Assembly: GCA_905182985.1 (NCBI GenBank)
Contig: CAJJDN010000088.1
Span: 280,097-344,096, forward strand
Source of the DNA: Paramecium sonneborni
Taxonomy: Eukaryota > Ciliophora > Oligohymenophorea > Peniculida > Parameciidae
DNA length: 64,000 bases
Direction of reading: 5' to 3'
Below are positions 25,302 through 38,712 of this stretch, piece after piece (position 1 is the first letter of the stretch; the number at the start of each line of letters is the position of its first letter). The notes below the pieces were generated by a model, which saw only the letters and a program-made list of their open reading frames with translations, had not been told where the DNA came from and made no database searches. The position numbers were made by a program, and so were the translations under genes.

Positions 25302-26357
25302 CAAGCAATTCCTATTAAAGAATTGTATATCTTCATAAATATAATAATCGCTTTATTCAATGGATTTATAACATATGGTCTTAATCCTCTTGCTAGTGTG
25401 AACCATCCAATAGTTTTTCTTAACTTAGTTTTATATACTTTATCATTTTCTGCCATTTTCAAATGATGTTCATATGATGTTCTCGGTATTCCATTTTCAC
25501 CTAAAAAATTTTTAATCAAAAGATCAACATCTAAATAAGCTTCATTTCATACTTTCACTAAATGATTTCTCTTCTATCTCTGTGATTAAAGGGGCATCAA
25601 TCTAAAATTCTCTTAATAAGCATATTGGAGATAAAATTGAAAAAACTATACCTAGTTTTGGAAAACTAAAATAGACATTTAAAATATATGATAATATGAC
25701 TGAATAACCTATTAAATATCCTATGTAGGTATGCAAATAATAAGGCAAGTGATCCTAGTAAGGAATCTTTAATGAAATATAACCTGTTGTTATATAAACG
25801 GCATAAAGTAAATAATCGACGTGTTTAATTATAAATGAGATTATTGTATTTTCAGGCAAAATTATTACTAAGATGTCAAATAATGAAGTTTGAAGCAATA
25901 GCAAAAAACTGAAAAGCAAAGCCTATAAGGTTAATTTAATTTAATCAATAATAGTAGAAAATCCTACATTGTTATCTCTTTTTAGATTGTAAATAAAAAA
26001 TTGTCTATTCTATTTTACATTAGTTTCATATTAAATAGCTGTTTAGGTAATCTTTCCAACATAAACTAATTATCGAATATTGTTTTCTAGGTACAATAGC
26101 ACAGGTATAATTTAAATCAACAATAATATTAGTTTAGGAATCGATAATATTGATAAAAAATACACAAGCAAGTCAATTAGAAAAATGATTGCTAATTTTA
26201 TACCAGCAAATTCGATTGCTTACCTTAAATATCTTTTAATTTCAATGCAATGTTTCTCTCGAGGATCTAAAGCATACCATCTTATTCCCTTCATGAATTT
26301 AATACTATCAAATAATCCATAAAGGAAAAGTATTGATTAAGTTTGTATATATTACAT
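25302..26357 (-). CDS. EI24-like membrane protein (copy B, duplicate lacking its stop)
   Basis: This is the same 344-residue protein as copy A, with start ATG at 26355-26357. The copy begins one base inside the stop codon, so its TGA is cut by the N. The 5' flank (26358 onward) is genuine unique sequence, while the 3' flank of copy A is unique. Together they are best read as one real gene split by an assembly overlap. Confidence 0.7.
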
Positions 26358-26381
26358 TTTAATTATATAATTGACTTTATT
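25302..26381. repeat. 1,080-bp direct repeat, right copy, starting at an N
   Basis: Perfect partner of 24221-25300. Identity ends where the left copy is cut by the N, and the right copy continues into unique DNA. Confidence 0.95.
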
Positions 26382-26762
26382 TATTTTAAAATTTACATTC
26401 TAGCAACATTTTTCTATTATTTTTTAATAAAATCTTAATTCAATTATTTCTATTAAATTTCAATTTTATTTTCATAGCATAATCTCATTTACAAAATATT
26501 ATTTGAAAGAATATAATTTACCTAAATTTTGCACTTATTAAGTAAATTATAAATACCCACAAACAATATTAATCATATATTAATACAATATAAAATTGAA
26601 AGAAGGGAATTTGTTATATAAAAGATTTAAATTATCTATAAATTTTGAGAAAAGATATTGTAAATTGTAATAATTTAAAATGAGATTGAATTTTGTAAAA
26701 TGTTTGGCTATTTTATTATCAAATTATTAATAATAATAATACTTAATAAAATAATTAACGAA
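26382..26762. other. Divergent intergenic region
   Basis: This is 381 bases between divergent starts of the EI24-like gene and the AGC kinase, very AT-rich, with nothing recognisable. It presumably contains both promoters. Confidence 0.5.
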
Positions 26763-28846
26763 ATGAGTCAATCGACTGCAAAAAACTTGAGAGATTTGCT
26801 TATAAAATAATAACTTAATAGTAAAATAAAATTTAAAGGTGAACCGTTGAATAAAATTCAATAAAATAGAAAATAATCATCAGGTAATTGGGATAAAAAA
26901 GTAGATATTACTTAATGTTATTGTAATTAAAAGAATTGTAATATTTGTATAAAGAAGAGAGTTGTAATAAATGCATCACCTTTGTTAAAAGTTAAGGTAA
27001 GTACAAAAAATTAGGCAGGTGAACTTGAAAGTAAAAGAGAGATTAAAGTAACAAGTTCAATTTCAGCACATCAATCCCCTAATCGTGAAAAACAATATTA
27101 GATGCAATAAATGTTTTTACAAAAACAGATTTAAAGCAATTTATAATAATTATAAGAATAACGTCCTTAGTCAAGATAAGCACCTAAAGAGTAAGTAAAA
27201 AAACCATAATTTTATCATAATATGGATAATTTTATGAATAATTACTATTAAAAAAGCAATTTGAGCAATTCTTAGTTATATGAAAACAGTTACAATGTAA
27301 AATCAAAAGTAATTTAAAAACGAGTAGAATCTAAGAGTCATGTATTAAGTAATACTTAAACATCATTTAAATTGAAATTGAATTAATAAGGGCCAAAATT
27401 TTCAGCTGTATCTTAATTAAATTTTAATTAGATAATTAATTCTGGATTAATTGAATCGGCTCCAAACTCTCCAAATAATCATGAAAATTCAACAAAAAGC
27501 AAAATAACTCCAAATGACTCTATTTCAAAAAGCAAAATAATTCCTAATGATTAAATTTCAAAAAATAAAATAAATTAGAATGATTAAAAATCAAGTGAGA
27601 TTAGAAGAAAATCAACAGGTGAGATTTCTGAGAAAACTCAAATTCTTAGTTTAAAGTTAGAGGAATAAGTTAGTAGAATGCATTTTAAATTTTTATATGT
27701 AATAGGAAAAGGTGGATTTGGAAGGGTTTGGAGAGTAGAAATGAAGAAAAATAAGAAATTGTTTGCATTAAAAGAAATGTCAAAAGCAAAAGTAATTTAA
27801 AAAAGAAGTGTAAATTCAGTTTTAAATGAGAAATATTTATTAGAACATTTGCATCATCCTTTTTTAGTTAATATGTGGTATGCATTTTAAGATAGAGAGA
27901 ATTTATTTTTGATAATTGATTTATTAACAGGTGGTGATCTAAGATTTCATTTAGGGAAGATGAGAAGATTTAGTGAAGCATAAACTAGTAAAGATAAATT
28001 ATTAAAATAGAGTTTTTTGTAGCTTGTATATTATTGGCTTTAACTTATTTACATTAAAATGGAATAATTCATAGAGATTTAAAACCTGAAAATTTAGTAT
28101 TAGATGAGGATGGATATATGAGATTAACTGACTTGGGTATAGCTAGAATGAATAAAGGAAATAATGCTGGAGATACATCAGGAACACCTGGATATATGGC
28201 ACCAGAAGTTATGTGTAGAATGGATCATTCAGTTGTTACTGATTATTATGCATTAGGAGTTATAACATATGAATTAATGCTTGGAAGAAGACCATATAAT
28301 GGTAGAACTAGATAAGATATCAGAGAATAAATTCTAGCTAAGTAAGTTCAAGTAAAAAAGGAAGAATTACCTTAAGGATGGAGTGAAAGTTCTCTAGATT
28401 TTGTTAATTAGGTATTAAAATAATTGAATTATATTATAGTTAATATTAAGAAAACCAGAAAGAAGATTAGGGTGTAATGGAATTGAAGAAATTTTACATC
28501 ATTCTTGGTTGAAAGGGTATCCTTGGGATGATTTAATTAAAAAGAAAGTTTAAGCTCTTTATGTTCCTGGGGTATTTTTTATTTTATACATAATTCTAGG
28601 CGGTTGATGATAATTTCGATTTTCAAAATTAGATTTCAGAAGAAACATAATTAGATGATGAATAAATATTAGAAAATTAAGGACTTTTAAGAAGAAATAC
28701 TGTTTAATGTAAAAAATTTGTAGAATGTAGCATTATTTGATGGGTATAATTTTGATGTTGAATTAAAAAACATTCAGCACTAATAAACATAAAAGAATTA
28801 ATCTTAAAGAAAATCATAACCTGTTTCTCCAGAGAAAAGAGTGTGA
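26763..28846 (+). CDS. AGC-family protein kinase with long N-terminal extension
   Basis: Removing four introns (23, 28, 28 and 22 nt) gives exactly 661 codons from ATG 26763. The first 300 residues are basic and Asn/Gln/Ser-rich with a small Cys cluster (CYCNQKNCNICIKKR). The kinase domain has [72 protein letters not shown] and HHSWLKGYPWDDL. The magnesium-binding motif reads DLG (LTDLGIARM) in place of DFG, which is tolerated in some AGC kinases. The AGC C-tail ends near SLFDGYNFDVEL. It resembles STK32/YANK-like kinases common in ciliates; the exact subfamily is uncertain. The stop is 29 bases from that of the converging gene. Confidence 0.88.
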
Positions 28847-28875
28847 AATTGAAAATTATTAATTATAAATCATGG

Positions 28876-29705
28876 TCAACTTTTCTTTAATTTCAATTTC
28901 TATAAATCATCCTAGATTTCTTCTTCATAAAGTTTTTATGAAATTTATCTTTTAAGATTTTCATATCTTTCATCAAGTTCTCCATATTTAAGAAGTAAAT
29001 CATCAATATAATTATTTTTTTATTCGATTCCTTAAATTAATTCCTCACATTTCTTTTGTAATAATCTAATAACTTCTTAATTTTGAACTACTTTTTCTTA
29101 TTCTAAGAGTTTTGCCTTTAACACTTGGATTTCCTATAGGCTTGACTAAGACTCATACCCTTAGGTATTTGTTATGCATCTCTTTAATATCATTTTCTAT
29201 ACGAGCTTTCAATGTATTTTCTAATTGTTTGTTAAAGTCATTAATAATAAATTAATTATTAGAAGTAAGCTCCTCTAATTCTTATTTTTTGTCATTATAT
29301 AACTAAATCAATTGCTAATTCTCTTATTTTAAAGAAGTAATTAATTGATTCAGTTGTCTGATATCTTTATCATAATTTTCTTTAATAGACAATTAATCTT
29401 CTAATTATTATTTAAAATTCAATAAACTAATTTAACAATCTGAAATGAATTATCTAAATTTTAAGATATGAATACTTCATTTCACAGATTTATAAATGCT
29501 GATTTTCAATAATTTTAACTTATTCCTGATACTTACATTTATATATTCTCAATTCTTCAAGTTGATTATATATTTAAGGTTAGAAAGTTGGATGAATGCT
29601 GTTGTACTTGAATGTTGAATATTTTTAATCATCTGAGATAAAATTTGCTGTTGAATGAGATTAAGTCCTTAAAGGAGATTTGCTGATAATTCGTTAAAAT
29701 GACAT
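28876..29705 (-). CDS. Hypothetical coiled-coil protein
   Basis: Removing introns of 22 and 25 nt gives exactly 261 codons from ATG 29703-29705 (MSFQRIISKSPLRTQSHS) to TGA 28876-28878. After a Ser/Thr-rich N-terminus of about 60 residues the protein is nearly all coiled coil, for example YDKDIRQLNQLITSLKQENQ, KARIENDIKEMHNKYL and DLLLKYGELDERYENLKRQI. No other motif is visible. Ciliate cortical or basal-body proteins often look like this, but I have no specific evidence for that here. Confidence 0.75.
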
Positions 29706-29821
29706 AATAAATATAATTTCTAAATTATTTTATAATTTCTGTAGAATATGAAAATAATTGTATATATAATGAAAATAATCCTTAAGTGAAAATATTAATA
29801 TTAATTAAAAAAAGTTTAGGA

Positions 29822-31046
<1,225 letters not shown>

Positions 31047-31086
31047 TTAATATAGATATAAAGTAATGTTATAATTAAATTAAATA

Positions 31087-31380
31087 TCATATTATAAATA
31101 ATAAGTTATTATGTTAATAATTAAATGTAGAAATAAACTCATTTCTTTGCAGGTCCCTTTTTTCTTGCTATATATTTTAATCAATCATTCTAATACCATC
31201 TTTTTTTTATTCTTCTTCATACTTCTTTTGATGATCCAATGCTTATTGTTTCAATTATTCAATTGCCAAACGTAATGCTGTAATTTAAGCTTATTTCAAC
31301 TTATCAGCTTCTTCTAATTAAGCCAATTATATTAAGTAAGGCTTTAACATTTCTTTAGCTTCATGCTCTGATTAATCCAT
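31087..31380 (-). CDS. Small hypothetical helical protein
   Basis: There are exactly 98 codons from ATG 31378-31380 to TGA 31087-31089, intronless. It reads MDQSEHEAKEMLKPYLIQLA, then QLEEADKLKQAQITALRLAI, then EEEQKKDGIRMIDQNIQQEK. It is one long charged helix, with no membrane segment. Family not recognised. Codon use and charge pattern are like neighbouring real genes. It converges on the CDC48 remnant with 40 bases between stops. Confidence 0.6.
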
Positions 31381-31446
31381 TCTAATTTATATAAATATAT
31401 ATATTATTAAAAATATTAAGATCTAATTAATAAAGGATAAAAAAAT

Positions 31447-32116
31447 TCAATTTCTTTTTCGTTACTTTTAATTCTTTTAATTACTCATTCCTTATATTGA
31501 TTTTAAACTCCAATATCCTCCTCCAAAAATAGCAATAATCAACACTAGAAAAAAAGCATAATGAAAGTAATTTGGTTTTTATATTAAGGAAGACTCTTAT
31601 GATGATTCTTTCCATGCATTCTACCATTCAGATTCAATCTTCTAAGTTTTCTAATATGATTATTTAAGTTTATTTTTTTTGTCCATATCCCCTAAATCTT
31701 TTTCTAATTTCTTAATTATTTTGAGCAATGCTTCCTCTTCGTTTGTTAAACTTACATCTATTCCTATAAATTATTTATAATTAAAGTCTTTAACAACCTC
31801 TTTGTAACCTAAACTTGATAAGATCTAAATCTATTTTAATATTATTTACTTCATTATTGACATCAATAACTTAAACACATGATAGAATCATTTACATCTA
31901 TACTTTATGAAATATAGATGTTTTATTTCCATTTTCAATACTCTAAATAATTTGATTCATATTTTCTTTCTCATTATTTATATCCTTTATTGTCTTTATC
32001 CAACAAGCTCCAATTTTTCTTGATAGACTTTGATATCATAGAAGCTTATACATTTCTTCTTCAGTATCTTCTTGTGCAAAAGTCAAAGCAACCAAAAACA
32101 ATAGAATTTTTAGCAT
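31447..32116 (-). CDS. Type I membrane protein with signal peptide
   Basis: Introns of 24 and 25 nt leave exactly 207 codons from ATG 32114-32116. The N-terminus MLKILLFLVALTFA is a clear signal peptide, followed by QEDTEEEI. The lumenal part is helical, with a GACWIKTIKDINNEK segment and a later coiled region (NEEEALLKIIKKLEKDLGDM). Near the C-terminus a single membrane segment, YFHYAFFLVLIIAIFGGGYW, precedes a short basic tail. The layout resembles ER/Golgi type I proteins, but no specific family is recognised. It is spaced 99 bases from another small membrane protein gene on the same strand. Confidence 0.75.
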
Positions 32117-32215
32117 CAACGTGTTTTAATTTATATGTTAATAAATGATTCTTGCTCATTCCCCTTCTAAATGTTTAAAATGAATTTAATATATAAATGC
32201 TATAACAACTATATA

Positions 32216-32536
32216 TCATTCATCTAACAAATTATTAAAATCTTAATCTGAAAGTACTTTGTCCTTTGATTTTGCTCTTAGTAAATCTATTTCAACTAAT
32301 TTCTTTTTCTCTTTTTACTTTGCTTCTTCTATCTATTATAAAACTTTATCAAGTTCTTTTTATCTTGCCTAATACTAAGACTTTGTTATTGTTCTTCCTT
32401 TTGATGATTCTATATCATCAATTGGATTATATGGTGTATCAACTTTTGGTTGAAAATCAATCGAATACCTATACCCAATATAAAAGCTTGCTCCAGCAAA
32501 TCCAATCAATAACAGTATTTCAAATAATATTGCCAT
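32216..32536 (-). CDS. Small signal-anchored protein
   Basis: There are 107 codons, intronless, from ATG 32534-32536 (MAILFEILLLIGFAGASFYI) to TGA 32216-32218. One N-terminal hydrophobic segment is followed by a polar, helical tail (YQARQKELDKVLQQIEEAKQ). It looks like a signal-anchored small protein with its tail outside the membrane. No family recognised. The opposite strand carries a false ORF of about the same length. Confidence 0.65.
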
Positions 32537-33400
32537 ACGTGTTTTATGATAATAATAATATTAACAAAATTTTCATTAATTAATACTTTCTTACAAAATA
32601 TTATTCTTAGACAATAAGTAAGGAAAAACTTTCTTATAATTTTAAAACATCTCCCATTTTCAAAAATAAAACAAGTTTATTCGTAGCCATAATCATTATT
32701 ATTTAAAATTTAAATGAATATTTCAACATTTAATTCTTCATTCTTAAAATTTAAATATTCTCTCCTTACTAATTTTTTAAATCATATTCTTTTGTTTTTT
32801 TTTAATTATTTATTTTACTACACACTGAGTTTAGTTTATGTTTTTTTTATTATTTACATAGAGAGACAATAAAGAAAGATATATTTCAAAATTATTTTAC
32901 ATATTTTTTGGTATAATTTCTATCTAATTGTTTTGGAAAATTTATTTTATGATTTAAACTTTATAATGTAAGTTAAATAATTCATTTTGTTTATTCAATT
33001 TTAATTGGATATTCTCTATTTACATTATTAATTATTTTGATCGTTTATTTATACTTAACTTAGCAAAATTAATATGAAATTTATCATTAAAAAAAAAAAC
33101 ATTCTTTTTTAAGGCTGCATTCAATTAAATTTTGAGCTAAGTCTTAATCATTAAGATAGGATATTTAATTCTATGAATAAAATAAATAACAATTTAGTTA
33201 ACTTATATATATATATATTTAGTTTCTATTAAATAACAATATAATTATTCTATTATTATGTAACTCTCTATAAGAGGATTATATTAGAAATTTAATTGGT
33301 TAATACTAGAATGTTTTAAGAAAAAATTATTAAGAAAGAAAGCCAGATTCTCCTATATTTATTTATTATTTGATTTAATTATAATTATATATTACAGTTA
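32537..33400. other. Intergenic, no gene seen
   Basis: This is 864 bases of very AT-rich DNA with long T and A runs between divergent genes. A 57-codon minus-strand frame near 32690 (MATNKLVLFLKMGDVLKL) is too short to support. No RNA gene is seen. Confidence 0.5.
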
Positions 33401-34125
33401 ATGAATAAGTCGAGGGATTGGAATATTGTAGATGATGAATTAAATAGAAAATTAAGACAGTTATAAGAGTTAAAATCATCGCTTGATGATTAATCTGCTG
33501 AATTATTACTTCAAAATAAGGATTAAAATTAAGGTATGTATATGTTTTTTCAAAATTAGAATATAATAATGATATCAACTACTACAAAGAATTCTGGAGA
33601 TATTATATTCTGAATGAAATGACCATAAAAAAAGTGAATGAATTACATTCATAAAATTAAAAATTACATGAATTAATTGTTGAAATCGATGTAATTCATT
33701 CTAGAGATAGCATAGAAATTACAACTAGAGTTGCATTAAGCTTTGAGTTATCGACATAAAAAGAAAAATAGACGTACTTCCTAAGAAATAGAGAAATCTT
33801 TTGTCTGTCCTTATGAAAAATGTAATAAATAATATGGAAGTGACGTTTCTTTAAATTTGCATATCAAACTGAAACATGATGGAGGGAACAAAACTGATAG
33901 AGAAAAATTCGCTGTAATAAATATAATTATATTGATTTACTCTAGAAAATGATAATTGAAGCTTAATAAAATGGAGAAACTATTACTGATTTAAATATAA
34001 ATATAAAATTTCCTCCAGGATACTTGGATGTACAATTTATTTAATTGTAGTAATTCAAAACTCAATTTATGTTAAGTTAATAAAATTAGTTAAACTAAGA
34101 AAGGAAATCAATCGAATAAGATTGA
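33401..34125 (+). CDS. C2H2 zinc-finger, coiled-coil protein
   Basis: Introns of 26, 25 and 32 nt leave exactly 214 codons from ATG 33401 to TGA 34123-34125. An N-terminal coiled coil (NRKLRQLQELKSSLDDQSAE and later VNELHSQNQKLHELIVEID) leads to a basic stretch (RHKKKNRRTSQE) and one C2H2 finger, FVCPYEKCNKQYGSDVSLNL, with His ligands in HIKLKHDGG. The Gln-rich C-terminus includes INIKFPPGYLDVQFIQLQQF. A single finger next to a coiled coil may bind protein or nucleic acid; the role is unknown. Confidence 0.8.
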
Positions 34126-34255
34126 AAAATTGAATTAAATATAATATAATTTTTGTTTTTGGTAATGATGATTAAAATAAGTCAACCACTCTTTTGATTA
34201 AAATATTCCTAGCTGTGGCTAATTTAATATTTATAAATTAATATTAAAATACAAT

Positions 34256-36291
34256 ATGAATTTAGGAATAGATTAAATAATCCCAAATATTTATAGTAGC
34301 ATTGCGAATTAAACATAATCAATTATTTTAGATGATTGTATATTGGAATTCTAAAATTATTTGGAGAAAGTAATTCCAAATTAATTTTAAGACTCCAAAG
34401 CAAAATTTGTATTTAAAGACTAAATGATATCTAATGTGATAAGTAAAAAATACATAATTCATTATAGTATCACTTTTAGATTTGACAAATCGGTCAGATT
34501 TCATAAAACCATATGATAAAGAAATGACTACTAATACTCTTAATAAATTAAATAAAATTGTTTAAGAAATATCAGAGTATGATAAAATTAAAATTTTGGT
34601 TAATTAAACTATATTAAATATAGAGAGAGATACTATTAGATTATTATAAGATTTCTAAGATTTATTTTAAATATTATTCTCTTCTAAATCTTGTGGTAAA
34701 ATGATACTATTAAAATAATTTGATTAATATGTAAGAAAATTGCAATAATTTACATTTTTTTGGGAGAATTTAATATTATTAGAAAATTAGTAAGCAACCA
34801 TAAAAATATAAAAAGAATCATTAGTAAAAGAAACAGATTTAGTCAATAAAATTGATTAATGGAAAATAGCTATAATTTAAGAAAGAAATTAGATTTAATC
34901 TTCAAAAGCTTCTTCGCTTATTTTAGAATAAAAGAAAATTATATAAACTTAATCGTTTTAATAAAAAAAAATCCTTTAGGCATTACAATAATATTGTGGA
35001 TTGGGTCTTCAAAAGAATTAATTATAATCTATATAATTATTTGAAGATTTAGCTAAACAAGGAAATGGTTTAGCAAAAGCCATTTTAGGTTAATTAATTC
35101 TAGAAGGGTAAATTTTTTAGAGAAATTATGAAAAAGTATATATATTTTTAATGTAAATAATTAGGCATATGAATACTTTTAAGAAAGTGCAGACTAAAAC
35201 TGTCAAATTGGAATTTATTTTATGTCAAAATTAATATTAGTATTCATAATTAAGTAAACTTTATAGGATGGTAAAGTTTAAAATAAAGTATTTGGAGAAG
35301 CATAAAAATCTACCAGTAAATTGAATAATACAAACAATTCTAGGATTGATGAATGCCAATTTGCAATTTCTTTGTTAAAAATAGCTTCTGAGTAAGGACA
35401 TACTGAATCTATGATCTATTTGGGAGATTTGTATTTCTTAGGATTTAAATCAGAGGATTGTATATAGATATTATATATGAAGTTCATCTTGAAATTGATT
35501 ATTCAACATCTGAGATTTATTTCAAAGAAGCTTAAAAATAAGATAATGTTGAAGCCAAATATAAATTAGCTAAACTTTATTAAAAGATGTGTAAGATTTC
35601 TATATACAAAGTATTCATCTTTTATATTTTATAGAATAGGATATAATTTGTATATCCTTTGTTATTAGAATCTAAAAATATGGATTATTTACCAGCTTAT
35701 TATGATTTGGCTAAAATTTTAATTGAAGGTATAAAAGATGAATTATAGCCTAATTAAATTATGGCAGAGTTAATTTTAGAATAAGGTGCAATGAAAGGAA
35801 ATCAAGATTGTGCAAAACTCATTTTAGAAAACAAATATAATCATTTAATTAATAATAAAATCAATTTATAAGAGTTTTTATAATTATTGGATTAATTAGA
35901 TTAGATTCAAAATAGTTCTGAAAATTTAACTTTTTATTATAGAGGAAAAATTGCATAAAATGGTTTTTTAATAGAAAATAATATCTAATTTGCTATTTAA
36001 ATGTTTAAGTAAATGTTAATTTTTTTAATTAGTTTGGGAGCAAATTTGGGTTGTTAAAAATGTAAATTGGAACTAAGTTAATATTCGAAAAAAGATTTAA
36101 ATAAAAAGAAGGATTCTATAGAAAAATAGGAAAAATAAGAAAAGCCAGAAAAATTTTAACCAAATCTTGGTTTTATTTAATTAGTAAAGTAAAGTGATTG
36201 GAGATTAAGATTCAGAAATTAGAGTATATTTTCAAATCCATTTAATACTTCATAACTTGAAAATGATTAATCAACAATGTAAAAAGATTGA
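34256..36291 (+). CDS. Sel1-like repeat (SLR/TPR) protein
   Basis: The start ATG 34256 (MNLGIDQIIPNIYSSIANQT) is chosen because the frame then runs, across a 25-nt intron, into the long helical N-terminal half. That half contains TLNKLNKIVQEISEYDKIK and QATIKIQKESLVKETDLVNK. The second half holds Sel1-like repeats: LFEDLAKQGNGLAKAILGQL, AYEYFQESADQNCQIGIYFM, AISLLKIASEQGHTESMIYL, YFKEAQKQDNVEAKYKLAKL and MAELILEQGAMKGNQDCAKL. Several short introns interrupt it. Such repeats form protein-binding solenoids, for example ERAD or signalling adaptors. No catalytic domain is seen. The stop TGA 36289-36291 lies 26 bases before the next start. Confidence 0.78.
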
Positions 36292-36317
36292 AAATTTGAT
36301 TTATTAGATAAGCAAGA

Positions 36318-36620
36318 ATGACAGCTAGTATTATCAAAACAATTGATATAAATGATCCAGATAATAAGAGAAAACGTGTTATATCTGATTATACAGGATT
36401 TTCTAAACAATAACCTTCAGATTAAAGTATTTTGTTGTCTAATTTAAAATTTAATCCAAACGATAAAAATTATATTAATTCAAACAATTAGATTTAAGAT
36501 CAAAAATAGAGAAAATCATCTTAATTCACAAAAAATGAAAAACCAAAATTTTTAAGACATCTATCTTAACATGCTATCTATTCATAATCTTAAAATGTAT
36601 TAAATTTATAAAATGAATGA
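36318..36620 (+). CDS. Small hypothetical basic protein
   Basis: 100 codons, intronless, ATG 36318 to TGA 36618-36620. It starts MTASIIKTIDINDPDNKRKR and is Ser/Gln/Asn-rich with basic patches (RKRVISDYTGF and FLRHLSQHAIYSQ), probably disordered. No family recognised. It sits in a compact tandem arrangement behind the Sel1 gene, which favours a real small gene over chance. Confidence 0.5.
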
Positions 36621-36735
36621 AAATAGTATGTATTAAATCTCTTTTTATTTAATTTAAAAATATATATATATATTAATTTAATAAATATTAATAATTTATT
36701 GTAAAAATAATCTTTTTATAATATGAATAGGTTTT

Positions 36736-38712
36736 TCAAAGTGTTAATATTTTCTCTCCTTTCTTATAAATTCTTTCTTAAGTTTATTAACTTTAGAGAC
36801 CTAAAATTTCATTCATTTCTTCTTCTGATAATCTTGCTTTCTTATAAATAGATGTGAATTTTTTTTTTTATTTATCTGATTTAATAACTGGTTTTGTAAA
36901 TATTTATTTTGTTTTCTTTAGATCTTCATCTCTTATATTTTCCAATATTTATTATCTTTTTCTGGTTGTAATTGCATAAGTTTAAAGATTTGGAGGCTCA
37001 TCAACAATTTAAATAATTTCATTATTTTCATTAGGAATTTCAATTGTTTTTTAGTTTTAGATATTTTTAATCTTATTAATTTTAAGTGTTTTTAAATTGA
37101 TTTATTTTTTTGATTTAGTTGATTCTAGTTTAACAACTACTTCTTATTTTTTATTTTGTTTTTGATCTTATTTATTATTTAATTTTTATTAATTGGATTC
37201 CTTTTCTTCTTCTTAAATATAGCTTTTTTATCTTAGTACATTTTCTATATTGGATGTAGAACTTTCTTTTATTGATTAAGGACTAGTAGGTTTCTTTTTT
37301 TTTTATTATTTAAATTTTGCAATACATTTTGTATTTTATTATTCTGATTATGAACAATAATGATAAGAACATTTAATTTTATCCTAAGAAGATAGAATTA
37401 ATTATAAGATATTAATATTGTATTTACATTATACCTAATAATATTTAACTTTGTCACATTATAAGCAAAAGACTTTTTATTAATTTTTATAACAACATAA
37501 AAATATTTCTTCTTTGCATTCAGTGCAAAAGTAATGTTTTCTTAGAGAATAATTAATATCTATTGAGTATATTTTCTTTTTATGTTAATATTATTTAATA
37601 ACTTCTAATTCTTATGTAAGAAATTCTTAAAGATAGATTTTTAATTATTCATTATGATGATGAATAAAAATATCTAAAAATAGGTTTTTAAGAGGGAGTT
37701 CTGGTTTAATTGAATATTTAATATTAATTTTTTGTCTCTTCATCATTTATTTATAAGAATATGAATTCATAGCTAAATAACTCCAACCAGTTGTAATAGT
37801 TGTTTATAATGATTCTATTTAATAAAAAGATCCAGCACCTAAAACAACAAGATCTCCAGGTCTTTAAATAAATCTTTTATAAGGAATATCATATTTTTTT
37901 AATAATTCTCTTTTTAAATAATGATTACCTTCCTATAATATAAAATGAGTTTCTTTAGAAAACAACATTTCAATATATTCTGGATCTATAACTGTCCATA
38001 AACAATCACCAGGTCCATGATTTAGATTAAGTAAATTAACTGCTCCAGATTCTTATTTAATACCTTACCAACTTCCTGGAGAGAGAATATTAAGTAAAAG
38101 TTAATTAATATTCTTTATTTTATTTCTTAAATAACTTAACCCATCTTCTTTAAGAAAACATTAAGGTAAATATTCATATAATTTGTATGACTCTTCTTCC
38201 CAACTCTCAATTTATAAATCAAACAAAGATAATATTTTATTAGGATGATATTGCTTATTTTTATAAAAGAAATCTATTGGATCCTATATATATTCAATAT
38301 ATTTGGATAAGTTCATTTATAAATTACTTTTTTCTATATTCTCTTAACTTGTTTTGAGTTATTGAGTTAACATTACTTATTATTAACCATGATTGTGTTT
38401 TATATTTTATAATTTAAAGTATCCTCTATTTAATTGGCCCAACACATCTTAAGGGAATTCCCATAAAAATACTGTTTAATCTACCCATTCTGATATTGGT
38501 AAATGAAATCTCTCAAGAGGATCCTTTATTTTTGGAGGTTAAGTATTATTATAGGAATCTAAATAAGAGTCTAAAAGTTCTTTAAATTTCAATTCATTTG
38601 TTTATTCTACTTATGGTTATAATAAGTTCTCAATATTTGTTTGTTCTAAAAGTTCTTATTATTATGGAGTTGGTGAATAATGAAGATTAACAAATTCTGC
38701 AAAAAGGTTCAT
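36736..38712 (-). CDS. JmjC-domain protein, KDM6/UTX-like, with degenerate iron site
   Basis: An intronless frame of exactly 659 codons from ATG 38710-38712. The JmjC core shows LNHGPGDCLWTVIDPEYIEM, YDIPYKRFIQRPGDLVVLGA and TITTGWSYLAMNSYSY. These match the KDM6 (H3K27 demethylase) family, including its GPGDCxW and RFIQRPGDLV blocks. A Cys-rich module like the KDM6 zinc domain follows (FCTECKEEIFLCC, later CLQCDKVKYY and CSYHYC). In KDM6 the first His-x-Glu ligands lie just before GPGDC, and the second His is in the AGTVHW block. Here those positions read GIKQES (Lys for His, Glu kept) and AGSFYQ (Tyr for His). Two of three iron ligands thus appear lost, so catalysis is doubtful. The C-terminal 200 residues are Lys/Gln-rich and disordered. 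Confidence 0.85.

Noticed and set aside
24220..26381. Recent tandem duplication of a membrane-protein gene
   Set aside because: The copies are identical, meet at a single N, and only the outer flanks are unique. Assembly overlap is the simpler explanation.
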